Notes: a model not told the origin generated them from the letters alone. A DNA stretch of 6,927 nt from Flavobacteriaceae bacterium (GCA_018608735.1 JABAYZ010000104.1:11212-18138); one strand, 5' to 3'; counted from the stretch's first letter, positions 1 through 6,788 are shown. Numbers and translations: made by a program.

Positions 1-390
1 GACGGCATCACTATTGAAACCAAAAAGATCATCAAACCAATTACTGAAAATAATTTAGTTATTGAAGGGGCTGGCGGGTTATTGGTCCCTGTAAATGATT
101 CTGAAACGATTTTAGACCTTATTAAAAGTGACTATAAAGTTATTGTAGTGTCCAAACATTACCTAGGAAGTATTAATCATACACTTTTAACGATAGAACT
201 ATTAAAAACCAGAGGATTAGCTATTGCTGGAATTATATTTAACGGCAATGAAGTTAACACATCAGAGCGTATTATTGAAAAAATGACCAATGTTCCAATA
301 TTAGGAAGAATTAATGACGAAAAAATAATTGACAAAGCAGTCATAAAAAAATATGCAACTCTACTGAAACCCCTATTAGAAGCCTTGTAA
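1..390 (+). CDS. bioD: Dethiobiotin synthetase BioD, 3' part (5' end outside window)
   Basis: This is the C-terminal 129 residues of ATP-dependent dethiobiotin synthetase, which carboxylates 7,8-diaminopelargonic acid and closes the ureido ring to give dethiobiotin in the cytoplasm. The frame is open from the first base, so the true start is upstream; E. coli BioD has about 225 residues, so roughly 75-95 N-terminal residues, including the P-loop, are missing. Visible residues 21-33 read IEGAGGLLVPVND, the conserved BioD 'EGAGG' segment. Residues around window positions 142-180 contain KHYLGSINHTLLT, matching the family's 'LGxINHxxLT' helix, followed by the 'AGIIFNGN' strand and loop where the family contacts the nucleotide base. 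The stop codon overlaps the bioA start by one base (TAATG), which suggests translational coupling. The in-frame TTG at 82 lies inside the conserved motif and is not a start. No frameshift is visible. Identification is firm; completeness cannot be judged. Confidence 0.95.
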   Translation, partial: DGITIETKKIIKPITENNLVIEGAGGLLVPVNDSETILDLIKSDYKVIVVSKHYLGSINHTLLTIELLKTRGLAIAGIIFNGNEVNTSERIIEKMTNVPILGRINDEKIIDKAVIKKYATLLKPLLEAL

Positions 391-1655
391 TGAATTTAGC
401 CGAAAGAGATAAAGCCCATTTATGGCATCCTTTAACACAACATAAATTAAAGCCAAATCATTTGCCAATTGTAAAAGCAAAAGGAGTGACACTCTATGAT
501 GATGAAGGCAAAGAATATATAGATGGTATTGCCTCTTGGTATACCTGCATGTATGGCCATTGTAATGCATATATTACTTCAAAAATTAAAGCACAACTGA
601 ACGAATTGGATCAAGTTGTATTCAGTGGATTTACACACAAACCAGCGATAGAATTGTCAGAGAAATTGATAGCTATCCTACCTTCAAAACAAAACAAATT
701 ATTTTTTTCTGATAATGGTTCCACAGCAGTCGATGTGGCCATAAAAATGGCACTTCAATATTTTTTCAATAAAAAAGAAAAACGAACACGGATTATTGCT
801 TTGGAAGAGGCGTTTCACGGCGATACTTTTGGGGCAATGTCTGTTTCGGGTTTATCGATTTACAACGGACCATTTGAGTCCTTTTTATTAACTATCGATA
901 GAATTAGAGTCCCCACAGAACACAATTCGAAAACGGTGTTTACTCATTTTAAAAACTTAGTTGCCACAGGCGAGGTTGCAGCATTTATCTATGAACCGTT
1001 GGTACAAGGCGCAAATTCAATGCGGATGTATGATGCTAATTTATTGAACGAATTGTTAGCGATTGCAAAAAAACATAATGTCATCGCTATTGCCGATGAA
1101 GTGATGACTGGTTTTGGAAAAACAGCGAAGCATTTTGCGTCTGAGTATATGTTTCATCAACCCGATATTATTTGTATGGCCAAATCGCTCACTGCAGGCG
1201 TAGCTCCAATGGCACTAACGAGTTGTACGCAGAAAATTTATGAGGCGTTTTATGATGATGCCATTACAAAAGGATTTTTTCACGGTCATACCTATTCTGC
1301 AAATCCCTTAGCATGTACTGCAGCAATTGCTGGAATTGATTTATTGGTGTCTAAAGACATTCAAGAGAGGATTTCAGAGATCAGCACTAAACATCTGGCT
1401 TTTGAACGTTATATTAAAAATCATCATAAGGTCAGATCTACTCGATGTTTGGGCGTGATTTTTGCACTAGACTTAAACATAAAAATGGACCGATATGGAT
1501 TTTTACGGGATAAATTATTTAATTACTTCATGGAGGAAGGGGTGTTTTTAAGACCCTTAGGCAATACGATCTATGTCCTACCACCATTTGTAATTACTAA
1601 TACCGAATTAGATCGAATTTACAACGTCATTGAAAATGCATTAGAATTAGTTTAA
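390..1655 (+). CDS. bioA: Adenosylmethionine-8-amino-7-oxononanoate aminotransferase (DAPA synthase) BioA
   Basis: This is a PLP-dependent class III aminotransferase that converts 8-amino-7-oxononanoate (KAPA) to 7,8-diaminopelargonic acid, classically with S-adenosylmethionine as amino donor. It has 421 residues against 429 in E. coli BioA. The N-terminal HLWHPLTQ (10-17) matches the BioA substrate-pocket segment. GIASWY (46-51) carries the pocket tryptophan, W50. AFHGDTFGAMSVSG (141-154) is the family's cofactor-stacking loop. IADEVMTGFG (234-243) carries the PLP-pyridine aspartate D236. CMAKSLTAG (262-270) carries the Schiff-base lysine K265. HGHTYSANPLAC (298-309) is the phosphate-binding segment, and FLRPLGNTIYVLPPF (386-400) holds R388, equivalent to the KAPA-carboxylate arginine of E. 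coli. Two pocket positions differ from E. coli as I recall it: Y144 becomes F142 and R253 becomes K244. The ATG at 390 overlaps the bioD stop and leaves the expected N-terminus. BioA is favoured over other class III transaminases by HLWHP, the C-terminal RP/PP motif and the operon context. Confidence 0.97.
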   Translation: MNLAERDKAHLWHPLTQHKLKPNHLPIVKAKGVTLYDDEGKEYIDGIASWYTCMYGHCNAYITSKIKAQLNELDQVVFSGFTHKPAIELSEKLIAILPSKQNKLFFSDNGSTAVDVAIKMALQYFFNKKEKRTRIIALEEAFHGDTFGAMSVSGLSIYNGPFESFLLTIDRIRVPTEHNSKTVFTHFKNLVATGEVAAFIYEPLVQGANSMRMYDANLLNELLAIAKKHNVIAIADEVMTGFGKTAKHFASEYMFHQPDIICMAKSLTAGVAPMALTSCTQKIYEAFYDDAITKGFFHGHTYSANPLACTAAIAGIDLLVSKDIQERISEISTKHLAFERYIKNHHKVRSTRCLGVIFALDLNIKMDRYGFLRDKLFNYFMEEGVFLRPLGNTIYVLPPFVITNTELDRIYNVIENALELV

Positions 1656-2828
1656 ATGAAAGAAAAAATCTCAATAATGAGTATGGCATCTGTATCTGCA
1701 TTAGGAAGTAGTGACAAACAAGTTTGGGCGCAGTACCTCACTAAAAAACAGGGCTTTAAAAACAAAACCTTCAATGGCAAAAAAACCTTAGTGAGTGCAC
1801 TATCCGACGCCGATTGGAATGCTGTAAATAAATTAAAAGAAACACCCCATTATAAAGATTTGGACCCCTCTGTTTTATTGGCAATATCCGTTTCTAGAAA
1901 AGCAGTGGCTAAGTTGAGTTGGAAGGATAATTTTTTTGGAATTAATATTGGATCGTCTAGAGGCGCCACAACCCTATTTGAAAAATACCACTCAGAGTTT
2001 TTAACGCATAAAAATGGTTATGTTTCAACCTTAAGTTCACCAACAACTACCTTAGGAAATATATCATCCTGGGTAGGCCATGATCTTCAATCAAGTGGGC
2101 CAACGATTAGCCATTCCATTGCGTGTTCTACTGCTTTGCATGCGATCTTAAATGGTATTGCTTGGATTACGAGTGGTATGTCCGACCGTTTTTTGGTTGG
2201 CGGAAGTGAGGCGTCCAATACTCCTTTTACAGTTGCTCAAATGAGGGCTTTAAAAATTTATTCTAATGACAAAAGTGCATATCCCTGTCAAACGCTAGAT
2301 TTAAATAAAAAGCAAAATACAATGATATTGGGTGAAGGTGCTGCAGTTTTTTGCTTAGAAAAAGGTACTCAAAAAGAGGCAATCGCAGTCATTGAAGGTA
2401 TTGGGTATGCCACAGAACCTTTGAAACATAATATTTCAATTTCAACCAATGCCGATTGTTTTCAGAAATCCATGACAATGGCTATTGGAAGTGTTAAACT
2501 AGACGCTATTGATATTGTCGTCATGCACGCCCCTGGCACCCTAAAAGGGGACATCTCTGAACACAATGCAATCAAGCAACTATTTAAAGATAAAATACCT
2601 GCATTAACTTCTAATAAATGGAAAATTGGACATACCCTTGGAGCGTCTGGGGGCTTAAGTTTAGAATTTGCAATACACATGCTACAACATCAAAAATTTA
2701 TTGAAATTCCTTTTTTAAAAGGTCAAAAACATCCTAATAAAATAAAAAAAATACTAGTCAACGCCGTTGGTTTTGGAGGAAATGCGGTAAGCTTGTTAGT
2801 ATCCATAAATCAAAAAAAACTAAAATGA
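1656..2828 (+). CDS. FabF-type beta-ketoacyl synthase homologue embedded in the biotin operon
   Basis: This is a 390-residue thiolase-fold protein of the KAS I/II type (FabB/FabF-like, not FabH/BioZ-like). The putative nucleophile is C157 in SHSIACSTALHAI (152-164). The two histidines of the Cys-His-His triad are H291 in VVMHAPGT (288-295) and H326 in KIGHTLGASGG (323-333), preceded by the conserved lysine K321. GFGGNAVSLLV (372-382) is the C-terminal glycine loop. The enzyme therefore looks able to do decarboxylative Claisen condensation of a malonyl-thioester onto an acyl chain. One family signature is altered: the usual 'PFDxxRxG...GEGA' stretch reads TLDLNKKQNTMILGEGA (213-229), with the arginine and glycine replaced and about two residues inserted. 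Its start abuts the bioA stop (TAAATG) and its stop overlaps bioB (ATGA), so it is co-translated with biotin genes. A role in building the pimeloyl chain is inference. It could instead be a partner or chain-length modulator of housekeeping fatty acid synthesis. The ATG at 1656 fits the usual KAS N-terminus, where the first strand runs into VSALG (13-17). Confidence 0.9.
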   Translation: MKEKISIMSMASVSALGSSDKQVWAQYLTKKQGFKNKTFNGKKTLVSALSDADWNAVNKLKETPHYKDLDPSVLLAISVSRKAVAKLSWKDNFFGINIGSSRGATTLFEKYHSEFLTHKNGYVSTLSSPTTTLGNISSWVGHDLQSSGPTISHSIACSTALHAILNGIAWITSGMSDRFLVGGSEASNTPFTVAQMRALKIYSNDKSAYPCQTLDLNKKQNTMILGEGAAVFCLEKGTQKEAIAVIEGIGYATEPLKHNISISTNADCFQKSMTMAIGSVKLDAIDIVVMHAPGTLKGDISEHNAIKQLFKDKIPALTSNKWKIGHTLGASGGLSLEFAIHMLQHQKFIEIPFLKGQKHPNKIKKILVNAVGFGGNAVSLLVSINQKKLK

Positions 2829-3910
2829 AAACCTACTTAAAAGAAGATATCTTAAAGATATACAACACGCCCTTAATGGAATTGATTTTTGAAGCCGCAA
2901 ACGTACACAGGCTTCATCACGATCCTTCAAAGATTCAAGTTAGCACCTTAATTTCAATAAAAACAGGAGGATGTCCCGAGGATTGTGGATACTGTCCTCA
3001 GGCTGCTAGATACCACACAGGAATTGAAAAAAACGACTTAATGCCTGTTAATACCGTCATTAATTTGGCAAAAAAAGCAAAACAAAATGGCTCTTCTCGT
3101 GTATGTATGGGGGCGGCGTGGCGCAATGTCAAAGAGGGAGATGATTTCGAAAAAGTACTAGAAATGGTCAGAGGTATCAGTCATTTGAATATGGAAGTCT
3201 GTTGTACCCTTGGCATGATTACTGAAAGTCAAGCTTTGCGCTTGGCTGATGCTGGTTTACATTACTACAATCATAACCTAGATACTTCTGAGGAGTACTA
3301 CAAAGAAGTCATCTCTACAAGAGGTTATGATGATCGCTTACAAACATTAAAAAATGTAAATAAAGGCGCCTTAAAAGTATGTTCTGGAGGTATTATAGGA
3401 ATGGGCGAAACTGTTGAGGATAGGATTGGAATGTTAATGAGTTTATTAAGCCTAGATAGAATTCCGGATTCCGTTCCTATCAATGCATTGGTTCCTGTAG
3501 AGGGAACGCCCTTAGCAAGCAAAAATGTTATTCCCGTTTGGGACGTCATAAGAATGATTGCGACCACAAGAATTGTAATGCCAAAAACAACGGTACGATT
3601 ATCCGCAGGAAGAACAGAAATGAGCATGGAAGCACAAGCCCTGTGTTTTATGGCGGGGGCTTCTTCTATCTTTGCCGGGGAAAAGCTCTTAACTACTCCC
3701 AATCCTGGAGCGGATAAAGATGCCGAAATGTTTGCTTTATTAGGATTAATTCCAACCGAAAAAAAGAAAGAAAATGTCGATAAATTCAAAATTCGAAAAA
3801 CTATATTAAAAAATGATGACCCTGTGAAATGGACCAGACCAGGCCATGTTATCGACAGAAATGTCAAAGCAACAAAAGCGGCAAAACAGATCAGAAAAAA
3901 ATTAAAATAA
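2825..3910 (+). CDS. bioB: Biotin synthase BioB (radical SAM)
   Basis: This cytoplasmic radical SAM enzyme inserts sulfur between C6 and C9 of dethiobiotin, completing biotin synthesis. It has 361 residues (E. coli 346). The [4Fe-4S]/SAM motif CxxxCxxC is GGCPEDCGYCPQA, with C50, C54 and C57. The ligands of the sacrificial [2Fe-2S] cluster are all present by comparison with E. coli: C94 (SRVCMGAAWR), C126 (MEVCCTLGM), C186 (LKVCSGGIIGMGE) and R258 (VRLSAGR). The dethiobiotin-binding YYNHNLDTS is at 147-155. The C-terminus beyond about residue 310 is lysine/arginine-rich, contains KWTRPGHVIDRN (335-346), and accounts for the extra length; I recall similar tails in other Bacteroidota BioB proteins. 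The ATG sits inside the preceding gene's end (ATGA overlap), pointing to translational reinitiation. No clear intrinsic terminator follows, and the stop is followed by an AT-rich spacer. All catalytic residues are intact. Confidence 0.98.
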   Translation: MKTYLKEDILKIYNTPLMELIFEAANVHRLHHDPSKIQVSTLISIKTGGCPEDCGYCPQAARYHTGIEKNDLMPVNTVINLAKKAKQNGSSRVCMGAAWRNVKEGDDFEKVLEMVRGISHLNMEVCCTLGMITESQALRLADAGLHYYNHNLDTSEEYYKEVISTRGYDDRLQTLKNVNKGALKVCSGGIIGMGETVEDRIGMLMSLLSLDRIPDSVPINALVPVEGTPLASKNVIPVWDVIRMIATTRIVMPKTTVRLSAGRTEMSMEAQALCFMAGASSIFAGEKLLTTPNPGADKDAEMFALLGLIPTEKKKENVDKFKIRKTILKNDDPVKWTRPGHVIDRNVKATKAAKQIRKKLK

Positions 3911-3958
3911 AATACATTGTTTTGTAGTATTAAAAGTAAAGACTTGTTTTAGTGGATT

Positions 3959-3989
3959 TTAACACCCTTTTATTTAACAGAATATTAAC
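3959..3989 (+). repeat. Three TTAAC direct repeats upstream of the TonB-receptor promoter
   Basis: TTAAC occurs at 3959-3963, 3974-3978 and 3985-3989, with start-to-start spacings of 15 and 11 bases. The last copy lies about 22 bases upstream of the TACTTTTG -7 element, so it could replace a canonical -33 box or form an activator or sigma-factor site. AT-rich DNA produces such short words by chance, so the regulatory reading is inference. Confidence 0.35.
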
Positions 3990-4011
3990 CTCAATAGGCT
4001 AATTATCAAGC

Positions 4012-4019
4012 TACTTTTG
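4012..4019 (+). promoter_or_regulatory. Putative Bacteroidota -7 promoter element (TACTTTTG) for the TonB receptor gene
   Basis: TACTTTTG matches the Bacteroidota primary-sigma -7 consensus TAnnTTTG and ends 28 bases before the ATG at 4048. No TTG -33 element stands at the usual distance; the nearest candidate upstream sequence is the TTAACC ending at 3990. Transcription would start near 4024-4028, giving a very short AT-rich leader that contains a run of nine T (4027-4035) and no Shine-Dalgarno sequence, as is common in this phylum. The receptor therefore probably has its own promoter rather than depending on the biotin operon. Confidence 0.6.
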
Positions 4020-4047
4020 TACTTAATTTTTTTTTAAATTCATAGTT

Positions 4048-6495
4048 ATGAATAAGCGTGTGTTATTTGCTTTCAGTTTTATTTTGATTCACTGCACTTT
4101 GATTGCTCAAAAAAAGTTGGACACCTATGTTGTATCGGGGAAAATTATAGAAAAAGAAAGCCAAGTGCCTCTTGAATATGCAACCGTTGCTTTTTTTAGT
4201 CCTGACAAAAACAAGGTGATTGGAGGGGGCATCACAGATTATGAAGGTAATTTTAGCATTGCAATCCCTAAGGGGGTTTATGACATTGCTTTTGAATATT
4301 TTTCATTTGTAACACTTACAAAATCAAATTACACGCTCGATCAAGATACCAATTTTGGAGTTCTCAAAATGGAAGATGATTTACAAGCCTTAGATGCTGT
4401 AGATATCATTGCAGAGCGGACTACTGTTGAAATAAAATTAGATAAAAAAATATATAATGTTGGAAAAGATCTCACTGTAAGAGGTGGTAGTGTGAGCGAT
4501 GTGTTAGACAATGTTCCTTCGGTTTCTGTAGACATTGAAGGGAATGTTGCTTTGAGAGGCAATGGAAATGTACGTATTTTAATAAACGGTAAACCCTCGG
4601 GTTTGGTGGGATTAAATTCTACAGATGCGTTGCGACAATTACCAGCAGATGCTATTGAAAAAGTTGAAATCATCACCTCTCCTTCTGCACGCTATGATGC
4701 CGAGGGCACGGCTGGAATTCTAAATATTATTTTGAGACGAAGCAAACTGCTCGGACTCAACGGTGCGGTCATACTGAATGCAGGACACCCAGATCAATTG
4801 GGGGCTTCTGGAAATATAAACTACCGTACAGGAAATGTAAATATTTTTAATACTTCTGGCTATTCATACAGAAATAGCCCTGGGAATTCGACTACAGAAA
4901 CAACGTTTTTTAATTCCGATTACGACGATAACGGAATGCTTATTGGTGACGCTCCGAACACGTATCGAAACGAATACCGCACTTTTGAACGCATCCGAAA
5001 AGGATTTAACAGCAATACAGGAATCGAATGGTACATCAATCCAACCACTTCCCTAACATCCGCTTTTTTAGTTAGAAAAAGTGACAACACCAATGAGACC
5101 TTTAACCGTGCCGAATCTTTTGATGCTACAAGAACATTAATAAGTCAATCCTTGCGCTACGACCCCGAACTTGAAACGGATGAAACCACACAGTTTTCTA
5201 TTAATTTTGACAAGCAATTTCATGGCAATAGCGACCACCGATTGACCCTAGATTTTCAAGTTGAAAACAATTCAGAAGATGAAAATTCCATTATTTACAA
5301 TAATGCTGTTGCTGCAGAACGCGTCCAAACTCTTGAAGATCAAGAACGCGTTTTACTAAAAACAGATTTCACACTTCCTATAGGAAAGAATAGTCGCTTT
5401 GAAGCGGGTTATAATGGTCGTTTTAGCAAAAACACAACGGACTACAGTTTAGAGTTTGCCGAAAATGATGCTTTTGTATTGGATACTGACGTTAGTAATA
5501 CTTTGATATACAAAGAAGATGTCAATGCATTTTACTCCCAATTTGGAAGTAAGCTCAAAGATAAATTTTCATTTTTACTGGGCTTGCGACTGGAGTCGAC
5601 GCGGGTAACCATTCAACAACTCAGCAGTAATGACTATAACAATAATAATTATATTGGTCTTTTTCCTACGGTTAACTTGGGCTATGAATTTTCTGAGTCT
5701 CAAAGCCTAACATTAGGCTATAACCGACGTATCAGTCGACCACGTTCGCGCTTTTTAAATCCCTTTCCTTCCCGAAGCAGTGCCACTAATTTATTTCAAG
5801 GCAATCCAAACATCAACCCAAGTTATTCAAATGGGTTTGACATTGGCTACCTCAACAAATTTGGCATTTTAACACTCAATACTTCATTGTATTTCAACCA
5901 TGCCACCGATGTGTTTACATACGTAAGTGAAGACACAGGTGAAGAAGTTTTGATAGACGGCCAGAGTGTTCCTGTCATTCGCCGCGGCCCCATTAACTTG
6001 GCTGAAGAAGACCGCTATGGGTTTGAGTTCACCTTGACTTATCGTCCATCAAAAAAGTGGAATATGAATGTTAATTTCAATTTATTTCAATCTGTTATTA
6101 GAGGAAATTATAAAGGCTTGAGTTATGATTCCGAAAACTTAAATTGGTTCATTCGATTAAATAACAAATATACATTACCAGGAAAAGTAGAATGGCAAAC
6201 GCGCATAAGTTATGATGGCCCACGAATAGATGCTGTAAACAGACGAGATGGGCGATTTTCGTCAAATATGGCATTTAGCAAAGACGTGTTTAAAGAAAAA
6301 GCGTCTATTTCTTTTAATGTTAATGATATATTCAACACCCAACGCCGAAATTTAGAATCCACGACACCAACATTTTATAGTGATAGTGATTACCGATGGC
6401 GCGTCCGTTCGTACAATCTATCGTTCACCTACCGTTTCAATCAGAAGAAAAAAGGCCCTCAACGGGGTGGCTTCGGAGATGGTTTCGACGGCTAA
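4048..6495 (+). CDS. TonB-dependent receptor-like outer-membrane beta-barrel protein
   Basis: This 815-residue outer-membrane protein has the layout common in Bacteroidota. A Sec signal peptide (about 1-20, KR then a hydrophobic stretch) has probable cleavage at LIA|Q. A CarboxypepD_reg-like domain spans about 27-108 (VVSGKI at 28-33, TDYEGNFSI at 63-71). The plug domain spans about 113-230: KKIYNVGKD (133-141), VSDVLDNVPSVSVD (149-162), VALRGNGNVRILINGKPSG (167-185), and KVEIITSPSARYDAEGTAGI (205-224). The rest, about 235-797, is a long aromatic and polar region with alternating strands, ending in SYNLSFTYRF, a typical terminal strand closing on phenylalanine. It fits the 'outer membrane beta-barrel protein' subgroup (PF14905-like) rather than SusC, and no SusD gene follows. 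Substrate is unknown. It sits 137 bases after bioB with its own putative promoter, so a link to biotin is weak. C16 is not in a good lipobox (LIHC), so a lipoprotein is unlikely. An 18-residue basic, glycine-rich tail (798-815) follows the last strand. Confidence 0.93.
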   Translation: MNKRVLFAFSFILIHCTLIAQKKLDTYVVSGKIIEKESQVPLEYATVAFFSPDKNKVIGGGITDYEGNFSIAIPKGVYDIAFEYFSFVTLTKSNYTLDQDTNFGVLKMEDDLQALDAVDIIAERTTVEIKLDKKIYNVGKDLTVRGGSVSDVLDNVPSVSVDIEGNVALRGNGNVRILINGKPSGLVGLNSTDALRQLPADAIEKVEIITSPSARYDAEGTAGILNIILRRSKLLGLNGAVILNAGHPDQLGASGNINYRTGNVNIFNTSGYSYRNSPGNSTTETTFFNSDYDDNGMLIGDAPNTYRNEYRTFERIRKGFNSNTGIEWYINPTTSLTSAFLVRKSDNTNETFNRAESFDATRTLISQSLRYDPELETDETTQFSINFDKQFHGNSDHRLTLDFQVENNSEDENSIIYNNAVAAERVQTLEDQERVLLKTDFTLPIGKNSRFEAGYNGRFSKNTTDYSLEFAENDAFVLDTDVSNTLIYKEDVNAFYSQFGSKLKDKFSFLLGLRLESTRVTIQQLSSNDYNNNNYIGLFPTVNLGYEFSESQSLTLGYNRRISRPRSRFLNPFPSRSSATNLFQGNPNINPSYSNGFDIGYLNKFGILTLNTSLYFNHATDVFTYVSEDTGEEVLIDGQSVPVIRRGPINLAEEDRYGFEFTLTYRPSKKWNMNVNFNLFQSVIRGNYKGLSYDSENLNWFIRLNNKYTLPGKVEWQTRISYDGPRIDAVNRRDGRFSSNMAFSKDVFKEKASISFNVNDIFNTQRRNLESTTPTFYSDSDYRWRVRSYNLSFTYRFNQKKKGPQRGGFGDGFDG

Positions 6496-6503
6496 CAAAC
6501 AAA

Positions 6504-6533
6504 AAAATCCAAAACAGAAATGCTTTGGATTTT
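6504..6533. terminator. Bidirectional hairpin terminator between convergent genes
   Basis: AAAATCCAAA (6504-6513) and TTTGGATTTT (6524-6533) form a perfect 10-bp inverted repeat around a 10-base loop, starting 8 bases after the receptor stop codon. The stem has only two G-C pairs, so it is weak. Its A-flank and T-flank supply a U-rich 3' side in either direction. Its position between convergent ORFs supports a shared rho-independent terminator. The function is inferred from structure and position. Confidence 0.65.
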
Positions 6534-6556
6534 GATGTATATAAAGGTGACCTTTT

Positions 6557-6733
6557 TTAAGCTTTTTCTGCTTTTGCTTTTTTAGCGTCTCTTTTTTCTT
6601 TGAAGTGTTCTAGTGCAGAACCAACCACCCAGTAAGGAATGGCGAAGGTTAATAAGAAAATCATTAACCAAAATCCTAAGGTTAAGATGGATAAAAATGC
6701 TAAAAATCCTAAATACTGATCAAAATCGAACAT
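6557..6733 (-). CDS. 58-residue single-span membrane microprotein, function unknown
   Basis: The minus-strand ORF starts at ATG 6733-6731 and stops at TAA 6559-6557. It begins MFDFDQYLGFLAFLSILTLG. A hydrophobic segment covers about residues 7-38, long enough for one membrane span or a tight hairpin broken by IPYW (32-35). A strongly charged tail follows (EHFKEKRDAKKAKAEKA, 42-58), which by the positive-inside rule should lie in the cytoplasm. I do not recognise a named family. Its reality is supported by a good TTG-N20-TATATTTG promoter a short distance upstream, a terminator-like hairpin just beyond the stop, a membrane-protein composition with a sharp hydrophobic-to-charged boundary, and convergent placement without overlap. 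It is too short for default gene callers and may be missing from automatic annotation. It could be a small subunit, a membrane-stress peptide or a holin-like protein, but the sequence does not decide. Confidence 0.75.
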   Translation of the reverse strand: MFDFDQYLGFLAFLSILTLGFWLMIFLLTFAIPYWVVGSALEHFKEKRDAKKAKAEKA

Positions 6734-6757
6734 GGTATATGCTTTTGTTTTACGCTA

Positions 6758-6788
6758 CAAATATACTATAAGAAAAATAGTTTTACAA
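6758..6788 (-). promoter_or_regulatory. Bacteroidota-type promoter for the small membrane protein gene
   Basis: Read on the minus strand, TTG (6788-6786) is followed after 20 bases by TATATTTG (6765-6758), an exact match to the TAnnTTTG -7 consensus at a typical spacing. The -7 box ends 24 bases upstream of the ATG at 6733, giving an expected leader of about 15-20 bases, again with no Shine-Dalgarno sequence. This is the best-formed promoter in the window. Confidence 0.65.

Noticed and set aside
376..570. Minus-strand ORF of 64 codons
   Set aside because: It is antisense to bioD/bioA, has a low-complexity composition (runs of leucine and histidine), and overlaps a clearly conserved coding frame.
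2462..2680. Minus-strand ORF of 72 codons inside the ketosynthase gene
   Set aside because: It is a shadow of a conserved frame that includes both catalytic histidines, and has no promoter of its own.
1656..2828. Calling the ketosynthase BioZ or BioF
   Set aside because: BioZ is FabH-like, and BioF is a PLP enzyme with a lysine motif. This protein has the FabF-type Cys-His-His arrangement.
3325..3867. Minus-strand ORF of 180 codons inside bioB
   Set aside because: It is long but lies wholly antisense to conserved BioB motifs (KVCSGG, VRLSAGR). Its serine/isoleucine-rich composition is what the complement of that codon use gives, and no recognisable domain was seen.
3911..3931. AATAC/GTATT inverted repeat just after bioB as an operon terminator
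   Set aside because: It has only five pairs with an 11-base loop and no T-run following; it is too weak to call in AT-rich DNA.
4048..4110. Receptor precursor as a lipoprotein through C16
   Set aside because: The residues before the cysteine (LIH) do not form a lipobox, while LIA|Q at 20/21 is a good signal peptidase I site for this phylum.
4341..4676. Minus-strand ORF of 111 codons inside the receptor gene
   Set aside because: It is antisense to the conserved plug domain, with shadow-type composition.
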